DNA from: Halostella salina
GTDB lineage: Archaea > Halobacteriota > Halobacteria > Halobacteriales > Natronoarchaeaceae
DNA length: 64,000 bases
Assembly: GCF_003675855.1 (NCBI RefSeq)
Contig: NZ_RCIH01000005.1
Coordinates: forward strand, 1 to 64,000
Direction of reading: 5' to 3'
The notes beneath the pieces were generated by a model. The model did no database searches and was not told the DNA's origin. It saw nothing but the letters and a program-made list of their open reading frames with translations. Of this stretch, positions 47,335 through 54,350 are shown piece by piece (positions within the stretch are counted from its first letter, which is position 1; every line of letters begins with the position of its first letter). Both the position numbers and the translations under genes were made by a program.

Positions 47335-47753
47335 TGACGTCGAATCAAACCTCAGGGAACGCCGACCGTCGGAAAGCCGCGGGGACCGCGGTCGAACGGT
47401 ACGTGTGCGACGAGTACAATCTGCAGGCGGACCACTCCGGCCGCGCCGACGCCGCGTACGCGAACGGCACACCGGTCGAGATCAAAGCAGCGCTGCGCCG
47501 CAAGTCCGACGGTCGGGGAGGAACGAAGGAAGGCGAGTTCGCCGTTTTCGAAAGCGCGCACCGGTGGTTGCGCCGGAACGACGGCTACTATATCTTCGCC
47601 GTTTACAGGTTCCGCGGCCGTGGCGTGCAGGTACTCGAAACGAAGCGCGTGCACGCATCGAACCTCCCGTATTTCACGTTCAACGAGAGCAAACACCCCG
47701 GGCGCGGACGTGACGATCGTGAGGCTCGATTCAAAATCTCGCAGATATTCTAA
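47334..47753 (+). CDS. PD-(D/E)xK-type nuclease, Holliday-junction-resolvase-like
   Basis: The 139-residue protein follows the nuclease pattern. Helix AGTAVERYVCDEYNL carries Glu21, Asp39 is in GRADAAY, and Glu49-x-Lys51 is in GTPVEIKAALRRK. A later beta-strand segment is GYYIFAVYRFRGRGVQVLET. The order Glu, Asp, ExK fits archaeal Hjc-like or restriction-like endonucleases. It could resolve replication or integration intermediates of the virus. No activity is shown. It is co-transcribed with tatA. Confidence 0.7.
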   Translation: MTSNQTSGNADRRKAAGTAVERYVCDEYNLQADHSGRADAAYANGTPVEIKAALRRKSDGRGGTKEGEFAVFESAHRWLRRNDGYYIFAVYRFRGRGVQVLETKRVHASNLPYFTFNESKHPGRGRDDREARFKISQIF

Positions 47754-47848
47754 CCCCCTCGAAAATATGTGGTTAAGTGGTTGCAAATCACGTGTTTCAC
47801 CCCCGTGAGATGCCCGTGAGTCGGTGTGTTGGCACCCCCGGGGGGTGT
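47752..47848. repeat. gene-end repeat, copy 3
   Basis: After the nuclease stop the sequence has aaaatatgtggttaagtgg, ttgcaaatcacgtgtttcac, gtcggtgtgttggcacc and the palindrome CACCCCCGGGGGGTGT. It closely matches copy 2, including the element promoter motif 10 bases later at 47858. Confidence 0.8.
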
Positions 47849-47857
47849 GGCGTCCCG

Positions 47858-47872
47858 GGTTTATCCGAGCAT
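47858..47872 (+). promoter_or_regulatory. element promoter motif before 47889
   Basis: GGTTTATCCGAGCAT, consensus. TTTATC is 29 nt before ATG 47889, the best leaderless spacing of the set. Confidence 0.75.
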
Positions 47873-47888
47873 TCGAGTAACCTCGCAC

Positions 47889-48053
47889 ATGCAGGCAACC
47901 AGTACACCAGAATCGCACGAACTGCACCCCGCGGAAGCCGCCGACGCCACCGAGCAGAAATGTCCTCGATGCGGGACAGCCACGATGCGCGCCGACGGTG
48001 AGCAGTGGTGTGTCGTGTGCGCCGCGCCCGTCGAGAGTGACGAGGCAGGGTGA
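47889..48053 (+). CDS. small zinc-ribbon protein
   Basis: The 54-residue protein has an N-terminal disordered part and a zinc ribbon KCPRCGTATMRADGEQWCVV-CA (CxxC...CxxC, residues about 24-45). It overlaps the next gene (GTGA at 48050). Such ribbons bind nucleic acid or protein; the target is unknown. Confidence 0.65.
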   Translation: MQATSTPESHELHPAEAADATEQKCPRCGTATMRADGEQWCVVCAAPVESDEAG

Positions 48054-48508
48054 CCACCACGAGTGAGCAAGGTGCGTGGCCGTGCAGTGTTACCGTCCGA
48101 TGTTACCGCCCATCCTTACCGGTCATCGTTATCGGGAGGGACGGGCGCAGTTTGCGGGCTTACTTGGCGATCGGGAACGTCGTGCAGCGCGTGCAGCTTG
48201 TCGATACGGACGTCGCGGTGTGGGTCGCGCGCATCGACCCCGCTCGGTGGGACACGATCGTGCGAGCGTGGAGTACGCGAGCGAAAGCACGGGAGTGGGT
48301 CGAGGCGCGCGTAGACTCGGAAATTACGTGGGAGGAACCCCGGGGTTCGAGCACGCATGAGACGCTGCACGGCACTGCAGACGCCGGTGATACTGACGTC
48401 GAGGTGCGACGCGTCCCGGTGCAGGACCCGGCAGCGCTCGCCGGCCGTTACCCCGACGACCTCCCGAACGCCCGGTACCTCATCGACCGCGACGGCGACG
48501 ACGAATGA
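48050..48508 (+). CDS. unrecognised protein whose 5' end carries 13-bp repeats
   Basis: The 152-residue protein starts at GTG 48050. Residues 13-28 (SVTVRCYRPSLPVIVI) are encoded by four 13-bp repeat units; the rest looks like a normal acidic alpha/beta protein (RAYLAIGNVVQRVQLVDTDV, WDTIVRAWSTRAKAREW). No family is recognised. The true start could be later if the repeats are non-coding; no good later ATG is seen. Confidence 0.55.
   Translation: MTTTSEQGAWPCSVTVRCYRPSLPVIVIGRDGRSLRAYLAIGNVVQRVQLVDTDVAVWVARIDPARWDTIVRAWSTRAKAREWVEARVDSEITWEEPRGSSTHETLHGTADAGDTDVEVRRVPVQDPAALAGRYPDDLPNARYLIDRDGDDE
48090..48135. repeat. four 13-bp repeat units inside the 48050 gene
   Basis: TTACC/TTATC cores begin at 48090, 48103, 48116 and 48129, exactly 13 bases apart, with units such as ttaccgcccatcc. 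They match the longer array at 51610-51739. Being in a gene start, they may be a second binding site for the same protein. Confidence 0.7.
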
Positions 48509-48774
48509 GTTTGCGAGCCATCAAGTGATTGAACGATGTGTGTTCACGTGCCGCCCGCACCTGAACGCGGGCGGCGTTCCCCGAAGTGAGAGTGTGAGAG
48601 TGCCCGGTTGTGGTGGACCGGGAACCCCGCGGGCGGGCGCGGCACCGCCCGCCCCGGCCGCGGTGGTGCGCGGCCGACAACAGCTACCCGGACCTGTAGT
48701 TGTAGTCTTTTCCTAACGAAGACCGACTCTCATCCTACCTGATATTTATTATCTCCCCGCAACCGAGGCACTGT
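48509..48774. other. intergenic region with promoter for 48775
   Basis: No gene is seen. A GC-rich hairpin-prone stretch (48618-48675) is followed by cctgtagttgtagtctttt at 48693-48711, like the boxes of the gene-end repeats. The TATA-like gatatttattatc at 48741-48753 lies 30 nt before ATG 48775 and is the likely promoter. The GGTTTATCC motif is absent here. Confidence 0.55.
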
Positions 48775-49509
48775 ATGGCAACAGACACCGGTGAAACCGC
48801 AGCGTGTCAGAAGTGCACGCGAGAAATCCCGGTCGAAGCCGACAGGTGCCCCGAGTGTGGCCACGAACCCGGACCAGGGATCCTCGGCGGCATCGTAATG
48901 TGGGTGAGCCTGATGCTCGGTTCGACGTTCCTTGTCATGAGTCTTGCCAGTCTCATCGTTATCGCAGACGGGTTCCCCGTCATGCAGGGCCTCACCGTAG
49001 CCGGGTTTACCGGGTTCATCGCCGCCGTTTTCCTCGGCATCGTGTACGCCGGGTACAAAGGCGGGCAGCGCGGACCGACCGACGAACCCATCGGGTCGAG
49101 CGGCAACAACGGCAGTGAGTCGAAGAGTATCAGTGAGTCGTGGCAGGAAGGCTCGGAACGCGGGGAGCGGTGGGCGGAGCAGATTAACGCGGCGTACTAC
49201 GCCGCTGTGCACGCGCTCCCGTCGTGGCTGTGGACCGTCGGTGTACTTCTGGGGTGCGTCTTGTCGTTTGCAATGTGGCCGGCAGCTGCAGCGGAGAACG
49301 AAACGGCGATGGGTATCAGTCTCATCGCCGGCGGTGGATTGCTGTTTTTCGTGATTGTCGTCGATTCGCTCCGGTTGAACGATGCGTACGATGAACTGAA
49401 TTTCCGCTGGTGGTTCTGGTCGATTCTCGCGTTCCTGCCGCTCATCGGGTGGCTGTTCGGGCTCGCATGGTTGTGGCGACGACGCCGGAAAACCGCGAGC
49501 GCGGCATAA
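48775..49509 (+). CDS. zinc-ribbon membrane protein
   Basis: The 244-residue protein starts with a zinc ribbon (CQKCTREIPVEADRCPECGH, residues about 11-30). Membrane helices lie near 40-62, 68-90, 145-168, 180-200 and 213-232, ending in a basic tail RRRRKTASAA. A charged Ser-rich loop lies between the second and third helices. The protein lies 12 nt before the nuclease gene at 49522 on the same strand. It might recruit the nuclease to the membrane or act in exclusion; no evidence beyond position. Confidence 0.65.
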   Translation: MATDTGETAACQKCTREIPVEADRCPECGHEPGPGILGGIVMWVSLMLGSTFLVMSLASLIVIADGFPVMQGLTVAGFTGFIAAVFLGIVYAGYKGGQRGPTDEPIGSSGNNGSESKSISESWQEGSERGERWAEQINAAYYAAVHALPSWLWTVGVLLGCVLSFAMWPAAAAENETAMGISLIAGGGLLFFVIVVDSLRLNDAYDELNFRWWFWSILAFLPLIGWLFGLAWLWRRRRKTASAA

Positions 49510-49521
49510 TCCTACCTATCC

Positions 49522-50718
49522 ATGTCTGAGAGACCCGTCGCAGTTGACGCCGACGAAACCGCTCGAAACGATAGCCTCCCGTACCCGATCGTGGCGTACC
49601 CGCCGCATTACGGCACGTTCATCGGGTTCAAACCCAGTCACGACGGTGATCTGTACTTTTGCTCATGCGCGCGTGAAGCCATCGAGAACTACGTTCAATG
49701 CGAGATTGAAGGACTCACCGGGTCGCACCAGGACCCGACGCCGGAGAACGTGTTGAACGGGGGGTTCCCCGAGGAAACGAAAGACATCGTTCGACGCGCC
49801 GGCATCAACGATGCGAGTGAAATCCCCGAGGTACTCCGGTTCGAGGACCAGCTGTGTCACGAGTGCAACGCCGTCGTTCCGAAGAGACGGTACTGCGCGG
49901 ACATGTACGGCACCGTGTTCAGGCAGAACTACGGGTGGTACGTGTACAAGAAATCGTACGAGTACGGTGTGTGCAAGCCGAAATCCGACACGTTACTCGC
50001 AGACACGTTGTTCGACAGTCTTCCCGGTGAAATCGTTTCAGTCGTGGACGACGATCTTATCGAGGAGTTAGAAGCGAAAGCGGCCCGGTTCAACGAACTC
50101 CGGCAGAAACGGTTCGACCGGGAGCGCGAAATCGAGAACGCGAAGAAAGACGAGATGCGTGAGTTACGGGACGAGTTCGGTGATGAACGCGGGTCCGACG
50201 AGTACTACGACGCGTTAGGGTCGATTCGAGAGAAGTACGAGGGGAAGGACCCGCTCGCGGAGGACGAGCAAGCGGAGTTAGACGAGTTACGGGAGGAACT
50301 GTCCGAGAACAGTAAGCGCGTCTCGGACACGATCGAGAATGAAGTCCGGCAGGCGGTCGGGCACTACGAGAAAGGGAATCGGTGGACGTCGGAGACGATT
50401 CTGTACCAGCTCATCGAATCACGGTACGGTGACGAGTACACGATCGAGCGGCATCACCGCCCGGACTGGTTGGACGGGTTAGAGCTCGATATTTTCCTTG
50501 TGGAACCCGGTGTGGGTATCGAGTATCAGGGCGTGCAGCATTACGAGGCTGTTGAGCACTGGGGTGGCGAGGAAGCCTTGGAGGAACGGCAGGCGCGTGA
50601 CGAACGGACACGTGAACTGTGCGCCGAGCGCGGTGTGGAGTTAGTCGAGGTTCGGCACGACGAGGAACTGTCCGAGGAACTCGTCACGTCGAAGGTTGAC
50701 GCCGTGATTGATGATTGA
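49522..50718 (+). CDS. predicted nuclease with Vsr/EDxHD-like C-terminal domain
   Basis: The 398-residue protein has an N-terminal cysteine-rich part (YFCSCAREAIENYVQCE near 50-66; LCHECNAVVPKRRYCADMYG near 113-132). A long charged coiled coil spans about 180-290. The C-terminal nuclease-like domain has LDGLELDIFL and VGIEYQGVQHYEAVEHWGGE, then RTRELCAERGVELVEV. The IEYQGxQHY pattern is found in Vsr-like and EDxHD homing nucleases. It may be a defence, homing or host-takeover enzyme. It is co-transcribed with the membrane protein at 48775. Confidence 0.7.
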   Translation: MSERPVAVDADETARNDSLPYPIVAYPPHYGTFIGFKPSHDGDLYFCSCAREAIENYVQCEIEGLTGSHQDPTPENVLNGGFPEETKDIVRRAGINDASEIPEVLRFEDQLCHECNAVVPKRRYCADMYGTVFRQNYGWYVYKKSYEYGVCKPKSDTLLADTLFDSLPGEIVSVVDDDLIEELEAKAARFNELRQKRFDREREIENAKKDEMRELRDEFGDERGSDEYYDALGSIREKYEGKDPLAEDEQAELDELREELSENSKRVSDTIENEVRQAVGHYEKGNRWTSETILYQLIESRYGDEYTIERHHRPDWLDGLELDIFLVEPGVGIEYQGVQHYEAVEHWGGEEALEERQARDERTRELCAERGVELVEVRHDEELSEELVTSKVDAVIDD

Positions 50719-50844
50719 AAGAACTTCTATAAAGAACCTCACCCACGATTGGCGTGAACCGTCGTTCGAAGCCGTGAACCCGAAGTTTCTGAGGGGCAAG
50801 TAGGCGAGTCGTTAATACGTGCGAGTCGGAACCCGCGATTGATT

Positions 50845-51360
50845 ATGAGTGACAGTCCAGGGCAGGAACTGTTAGCATTGGCGAGTCAGCGCCCGCCGGT
50901 GAACCCGTTCGGCGCGAAGTACACCGACCCAGTCCTCGTCGCGTTACTCAAACTCCCGTACGTGAGCTACGATCGGCGGCAGGCGCTCGCGGAAGCGTGG
51001 GACGAGTGGAAACCGGACGAGTACGTCTACCGGGCGTTGGCGTGGTACGCCCGTCACGACCAGAACCTGTTGCTGTTCGCGCGGCTCGCAGTGACGGTGA
51101 GTCCGATTGTTCTAATGCACGTCGGGGTTGGGGTGGGTCGAGTTGTATCGTTTGTCGTCGCGTCTCTGTTCATCGTTGAATGGTTGAATCGGGTGCGGGT
51201 CGAGAAGGAGCGCGAGCAGGCGATGGAGGATGCGAAGCGAGAGTACTGGCGGCAGGTGGAGCGACCGCGGATTAATGCTCGGGAACGGGAGTTGTGGCAG
51301 GAGTTAGCGGAGGAGCGTGACTGGGAAGAAGAGGAGGACTCTGCCGAGTCAGACGAGTAG
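50845..51360 (+). CDS. membrane protein with charged C-terminal helix
   Basis: The 171-residue protein has a helical N-terminal part (LLALASQRPPVNPFGAKYTD), two membrane helices near 75-117 (LLLFARLAVTVSPIVLMHVG and VGRVVSFVVASLFIVEWL), and a long charged helix ending EEEEDSAESDE. ATG 50845 is preferred to an upstream TTG. Its end abuts the stop of the convergent acidic gene at 51361. No family is recognised. Confidence 0.6.
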   Translation: MSDSPGQELLALASQRPPVNPFGAKYTDPVLVALLKLPYVSYDRRQALAEAWDEWKPDEYVYRALAWYARHDQNLLLFARLAVTVSPIVLMHVGVGVGRVVSFVVASLFIVEWLNRVRVEKEREQAMEDAKREYWRQVERPRINARERELWQELAEERDWEEEEDSAESDE

Positions 51361-51552
51361 TCAACCAGCGTTCCCGTCGTCGTCATCGTCGGCGAAATCG
51401 TCGAACGGGTCGATAGCGGGCCCCTCCATCGAGAAGTTCCCGTTCCCGTCACCGTCACTGTCGTCGTCAGTGTCCAGCTCGAAGCCGTTGTACTCATCCC
51501 ACCATTCTTTTTCGCCGCCCTCGTCGTCGCCGCCGTCTTGGTCGTCACACAT
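51361..51552 (-). CDS. small very acidic protein
   Basis: The 63-residue protein starts MCDDQDGGDDEGGEKEWWDE and is over 40 percent Asp/Glu. A TTTATG on the minus strand lies 31 nt before its ATG (51577-51584 region), the leaderless promoter spacing, and the compact aromatic centre (EWWDEYNGFELD) looks real. It is convergent with the 50845 gene. It could mimic DNA charge, as many viral inhibitors do; that is speculation. Confidence 0.5.
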   Translation of the reverse strand: MCDDQDGGDDEGGEKEWWDEYNGFELDTDDDSDGDGNGNFSMEGPAIDPFDDFADDDDDGNAG

Positions 51553-51609
51553 CACGACCACGTCAGGCCTAAACCCGCATAAACGTGCGGTATGGGCGTT
51601 CTACCACTG

Positions 51610-51739
51610 TTATCGCCCATCCTTACCGTACATCCTTACCGTACATCCTTACCGTACATCCTTACCGTACACCCTTACCGTACACCCTTACCGTACACCC
51701 TTACCACCCATCCTTACCACCCATCCTTACCGATCACAC
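51610..51739. repeat. 13-bp tandem repeat array (iteron-like)
   Basis: TTACC cores start at 51623, 51636, 51649, 51662, 51675, 51688, 51701, 51714 and 51727, with a related TTATC at 51610. The unit is ttaccgtacatcc; later copies change to ttaccgtacaccc and ttaccacccatcc. The period of 13 is constant and not a multiple of 3, so the array is not coding. It lies between two gene ends and a promoter, as expected for a replication or partition site. Confidence 0.88.
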
Positions 51740-51753
51740 TGATCGCCGTCCCC

Positions 51754-51768
51754 GGTTTATCAGAGCGT
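51754..51768 (+). promoter_or_regulatory. element promoter motif before 51786 (variant)
   Basis: GGTTTATCAGAGCGT, 30 nt from TTTATC to ATG 51786. It follows the last 13-bp repeat by about 15 bases, so a protein bound to the repeats could affect this promoter. Confidence 0.7.
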
Positions 51769-51785
51769 TTCACCGAGTACCGAGT

Positions 51786-52235
51786 ATGAGCGACACCTTC
51801 GAGGAATGGGTCGAGGACGGCGTTCAACTAGTCGAGGAGCACGCGTCGCCGTGGCAAGGCTGGGTGCTCGTCGCGCTCACCGCGCTCATCGCACTCGGCG
51901 CTCCGGAACGGATGTCGGAGTTGCTCGCAGTCACGATCGTGACGATGCTCGCGGGGAGCATCGCGCTGATAATCGTTCCTAACCGGTCACGGTGCCCGGC
52001 GTGCGACGCGGTCGTCGCGCACAACGCGGTGCACTGCGGGGCGTGCGGCGAGGACCTGGGGTGCGAGCACGACGACCTGCATGACAGTGTCGAGTATTGT
52101 CCGCGGTGCGGCGACAATGTCGGTGGTCGATTGAACCAGGATTACTGGTGTCCGGTGTGCGATCGTGACCGTGAGACCGGCGGCAAGGCCGCGGTTTGCG
52201 ATGGGTGCCGAGGAAAGGACGGTGAGGACCGATGA
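51786..52235 (+). CDS. membrane protein with two zinc ribbons
   Basis: The 149-residue protein has two helices near 23-42 (WQGWVLVALTALIALGAPER) and 45-65 (ELLAVTIVTMLAGSIALIIV). Zinc ribbons follow: CPACDAVVAHNAVHCGACGE, then CPRCG...CPVC near 104-124, and CDGC near the end. It overlaps the next gene by 4 nt (ATGA). Three such small proteins follow one another here and are probably translated together. Its role is unknown. Confidence 0.65.
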   Translation: MSDTFEEWVEDGVQLVEEHASPWQGWVLVALTALIALGAPERMSELLAVTIVTMLAGSIALIIVPNRSRCPACDAVVAHNAVHCGACGEDLGCEHDDLHDSVEYCPRCGDNVGGRLNQDYWCPVCDRDRETGGKAAVCDGCRGKDGEDR

Positions 52236-52456
52236 AAAGGGCGACCGTGACCGAAGCCGCAGTCACGTCAATACTCCTCGGTATCGTTGCAATCCCGGTC
52301 GTACTCGTGACAGGGGACGTGTACGCCGGGTCTCTCGCCGGTGCAGTGGCAGTGACCGTGGCGAACGTGGCGTATTGGAAGTGGCGAGAGGTGCGCGGCG
52401 ATCTTGTGGTCGATGAGCACGGGACGCCGTGGTACGTTCCAGGTGAGGACCGATGA
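52232..52456 (+). CDS. two-helix membrane protein
   Basis: The 74-residue protein starts MKRATVTEAAVTSILLGIVA, with helices near 9-29 and 32-49. A short soluble tail follows (LVVDEHGTPWYVPGEDR). It overlaps both neighbours by 4 nt (ATGA), a sign of coupled translation. No family is recognised. Confidence 0.6.
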   Translation: MKRATVTEAAVTSILLGIVAIPVVLVTGDVYAGSLAGAVAVTVANVAYWKWREVRGDLVVDEHGTPWYVPGEDR

Positions 52457-52590
52457 CGGTGAGTGTCGAAGCTTGGATGTTAGCCACCGCGTTCGTGGCC
52501 GGGTTCATCACTGGAGCGGCCGCTGCGATGTACTGGTTCGTTCACGGGTTCGTTATGGGAGCGGTTGAACGACTCGAAGCGCTGGAGTAG
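52453..52590 (+). CDS. 45-residue membrane miniprotein
   Basis: ATG 52453 overlaps the stop of the previous gene. The protein has one strong helix (LATAFVAGFITGAAAAMYWF, residues about 10-29) and a short tail VERLEALE. The coupling to two upstream membrane-protein genes makes it credible despite its size. It may be a small regulator or a holin-like protein; nothing more can be said. Confidence 0.55.
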   Translation: MTVSVEAWMLATAFVAGFITGAAAAMYWFVHGFVMGAVERLEALE

Positions 52591-52717
52591 GGGTGTCCGA
52601 TAACCCCCCATTCTAGGACAGAATCCCGGCTCATGTGACCGCGAGGGGTGGGGTGAACGCCCATCTATCACGGTTTATCGTCCGGACTGTGAGGTTAACG
52701 GACACCCCACCGTCACG

Positions 52718-52732
52718 GGTTTATCCGAGCAT
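52718..52732 (+). promoter_or_regulatory. element promoter motif before 52755
   Basis: GGTTTATCCGAGCAT, consensus, 35 nt from TTTATC to ATG 52755. A partial copy GGTTTATC lies at 52672-52679 without the second half. Confidence 0.75.
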
Positions 52733-52754
52733 CACACCGACTGTCGAGTGTAAC

Positions 52755-53090
52755 ATGCCCCCGACCGACACAGACACAGACGCCATCGACGACGACGAGT
52801 TCGACCAGCTCTTCGAGACCGAGGAACAGGCACGCACGCGACTCGACGTCGCCGCGGACATCGTAGACGCATCGATGGTCGCAATCGAGGACGCAATCGA
52901 CCGCGGAGAAATCACCCGGTCGTACGTCACCGAGAACCCGGGCAAGACAGCGTGGACATCGTTCCGCCACGGGGTCGAGGCAGCGACAGTGCCCGAGGAT
53001 ACTGACATCCGCGTCCCCCTCATCGTGACCACGGTTGAGACCGCGATCCGACGCGAGTACGGGGACGAACCCCGGGTGCGAGACGCATAG
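52755..53090 (+). CDS. acidic helical protein upstream of the second recombinase
   Basis: The 111-residue protein begins with an acidic tail (MPPTDTDTDAIDDDEFDQLF). Helices follow: TRLDVAADIVDASMVAIEDA, then ITRSYVTENPGKTAWTSFRH and VTTVETAIRREYGDE. It lies 41 nt before the recombinase gene and is probably co-transcribed. It could be a recombination directionality factor or antitoxin-like partner; this is only a guess from position and size. Confidence 0.55.
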   Translation: MPPTDTDTDAIDDDEFDQLFETEEQARTRLDVAADIVDASMVAIEDAIDRGEITRSYVTENPGKTAWTSFRHGVEAATVPEDTDIRVPLIVTTVETAIRREYGDEPRVRDA

Positions 53091-53131
53091 AAATCCGAAC
53101 AACGACCCTCACACGACACAACACACTAACC

Positions 53132-53833
53132 ATGCGAATGAAACCATTCGAGACCGACGACGGGTATCGAGTATGGTTGAACGACGACGAAGTCGAACGC
53201 CTCATCGAGAAGATGGAACAGCGCGGCGGCACCCGGCACGCGGTCGGCGGCCGGCTCGGTGTGCACTGCGGGTTACGGCGTGACGAGGCGTCGCAGGCAC
53301 GATCGGCGGATATCGCCGACGACCTCGGTGAGCGTAACCTGCGAGTATGGGAGGATGCGGCGAAACAGGACAAGTACCGCGAGACACCGATCCCGAACGA
53401 CCTTGCGCGCGACATTGAACGCATCGTGGAGTTTAGCGACGACATCACCAGGAGTGACGCAGTCCTCGATGTTACAGGGAAGACGCTCAACAGGTGGGTG
53501 CAGCGCGCGTGCGAGGAGCTGTTCGCGGAAACTGGGGATGAAGGGTGGCTCGAAGTCAGTTACCACGACTTACGCCGCACATGGGGAACGCGAGCCTTAG
53601 AGGACGGCACGCTCCCGAGTGTGGTGATGTACTGGGGTGGGTGGGACGACTGGGAAACGTTCCGCGAGCACTACCTGGGGGAGTTCTCACCGCACGCGCT
53701 CAGACGGGAGCGAAAGAAGCTGTCGTGGATGACCGGCGACGCGCCAGCTGGCGACGACGTCGAGTCGCACATGACACCGGTCGCGCAGCCGCCCGCGGGT
53801 GGGTCGAGTGCAGCGCAGCACCAGTCCGACTAA
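53132..53833 (+). CDS. second tyrosine recombinase (catalytic domain only)
   Basis: The 233-residue protein is a compact catalytic domain. It has Arg in VHCGLRRDEASQA (near 49), the HxLR motif in SYHDLRRTWGTRAL (near 149), Trp in YWGGWDDW (near 170) and Tyr in FREHYLGEFS (near 180). It lacks the N-terminal core-binding domain. It sits near the right end of the element. It may aid excision, resolve dimers, or invert a segment; the left integrase is the main candidate for integration. Confidence 0.85.
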   Translation: MRMKPFETDDGYRVWLNDDEVERLIEKMEQRGGTRHAVGGRLGVHCGLRRDEASQARSADIADDLGERNLRVWEDAAKQDKYRETPIPNDLARDIERIVEFSDDITRSDAVLDVTGKTLNRWVQRACEELFAETGDEGWLEVSYHDLRRTWGTRALEDGTLPSVVMYWGGWDDWETFREHYLGEFSPHALRRERKKLSWMTGDAPAGDDVESHMTPVAQPPAGGSSAAQHQSD

Positions 53834-53925
53834 CCCCCCGTTTTCGCTGTGGTTGTGTGGTTTGTGGTTGAATGTCCGTTAGAACGCTTGTACCCCGCGA
53901 ATACACGGGCAGTATACTGTCAGTA
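53833..53925. repeat. gene-end repeat, copy 4
   Basis: It starts at the recombinase stop: ccgttttcgctgtggttg, tgtggtttgtggttg, cgttagaacgcttg and taccccgcgaatacacggg, then agtatactgtcag. It matches copy 5 at 54739 almost base for base but lacks the CACCCCC palindrome of copies 1-3. Confidence 0.75.
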
Positions 53926-54041
53926 GGGAAGCCGGACTGTGAGTACGACGGAAACGCCGAAAACGGGCGTAAAACCCTACTCAGAACCCCGAAACCCGTG
54001 GCTAGGCTTTATACCTAACCGGAGGATACCACTAACTGCGA

Positions 54042-54350
54042 ATGCCCCGAAACACCACCGAATGCCCGGTCTGCGGGAAAACCGCGATGCGGATCGAGCA
54101 ACGACGGACCATGGACGAGACAGTAACGATCTACCGGCACTCCGCATGGCAGTTTGACGACGACGACGTGTCAGACGCGGACGTGCTGGCCTGCACGGAC
54201 GTCACGACACACGACCGCGAGGACGACTTGACCAAGGAGTGCCCCGGGAACGGGTGCGACGTGATAATCCCCGCAGAAGACACAGCATGCACGCACGAGT
54301 GTTACCTCTCAACCATGCAGACGCGGCCGGAGAAATGGGGTGACGCGTGA
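54042..54350 (+). CDS. zinc-binding protein with two cysteine clusters
   Basis: The 102-residue protein has a first cluster ECPVCGKTAMRIEQ near 7-20. A second Cys/His-rich part follows (ECPGNGCDVIIPAEDTACTH-EC, near 68-89). A TATA-like gctttatacc at 54006-54015 lies about 33 nt before ATG 54042. Its end overlaps the next gene by one base. No family is recognised; the cluster suggests a regulatory nucleic-acid binder. Confidence 0.6.
   Translation: MPRNTTECPVCGKTAMRIEQRRTMDETVTIYRHSAWQFDDDDVSDADVLACTDVTTHDREDDLTKECPGNGCDVIIPAEDTACTHECYLSTMQTRPEKWGDA

Noticed and set aside
51610-51739. CRISPR array
   Set aside because: Units are 13 bp, directly adjacent and without spacers; no cas genes are in the window.
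51585-51785. Open frames through the 13-bp repeats with a repeated HPYRTxLPYxLT peptide
   Set aside because: Repeat period 13 gives the peptide period only because 39 is divisible by 3; all frames show it equally, and neither frame has a promoter or a normal continuation.
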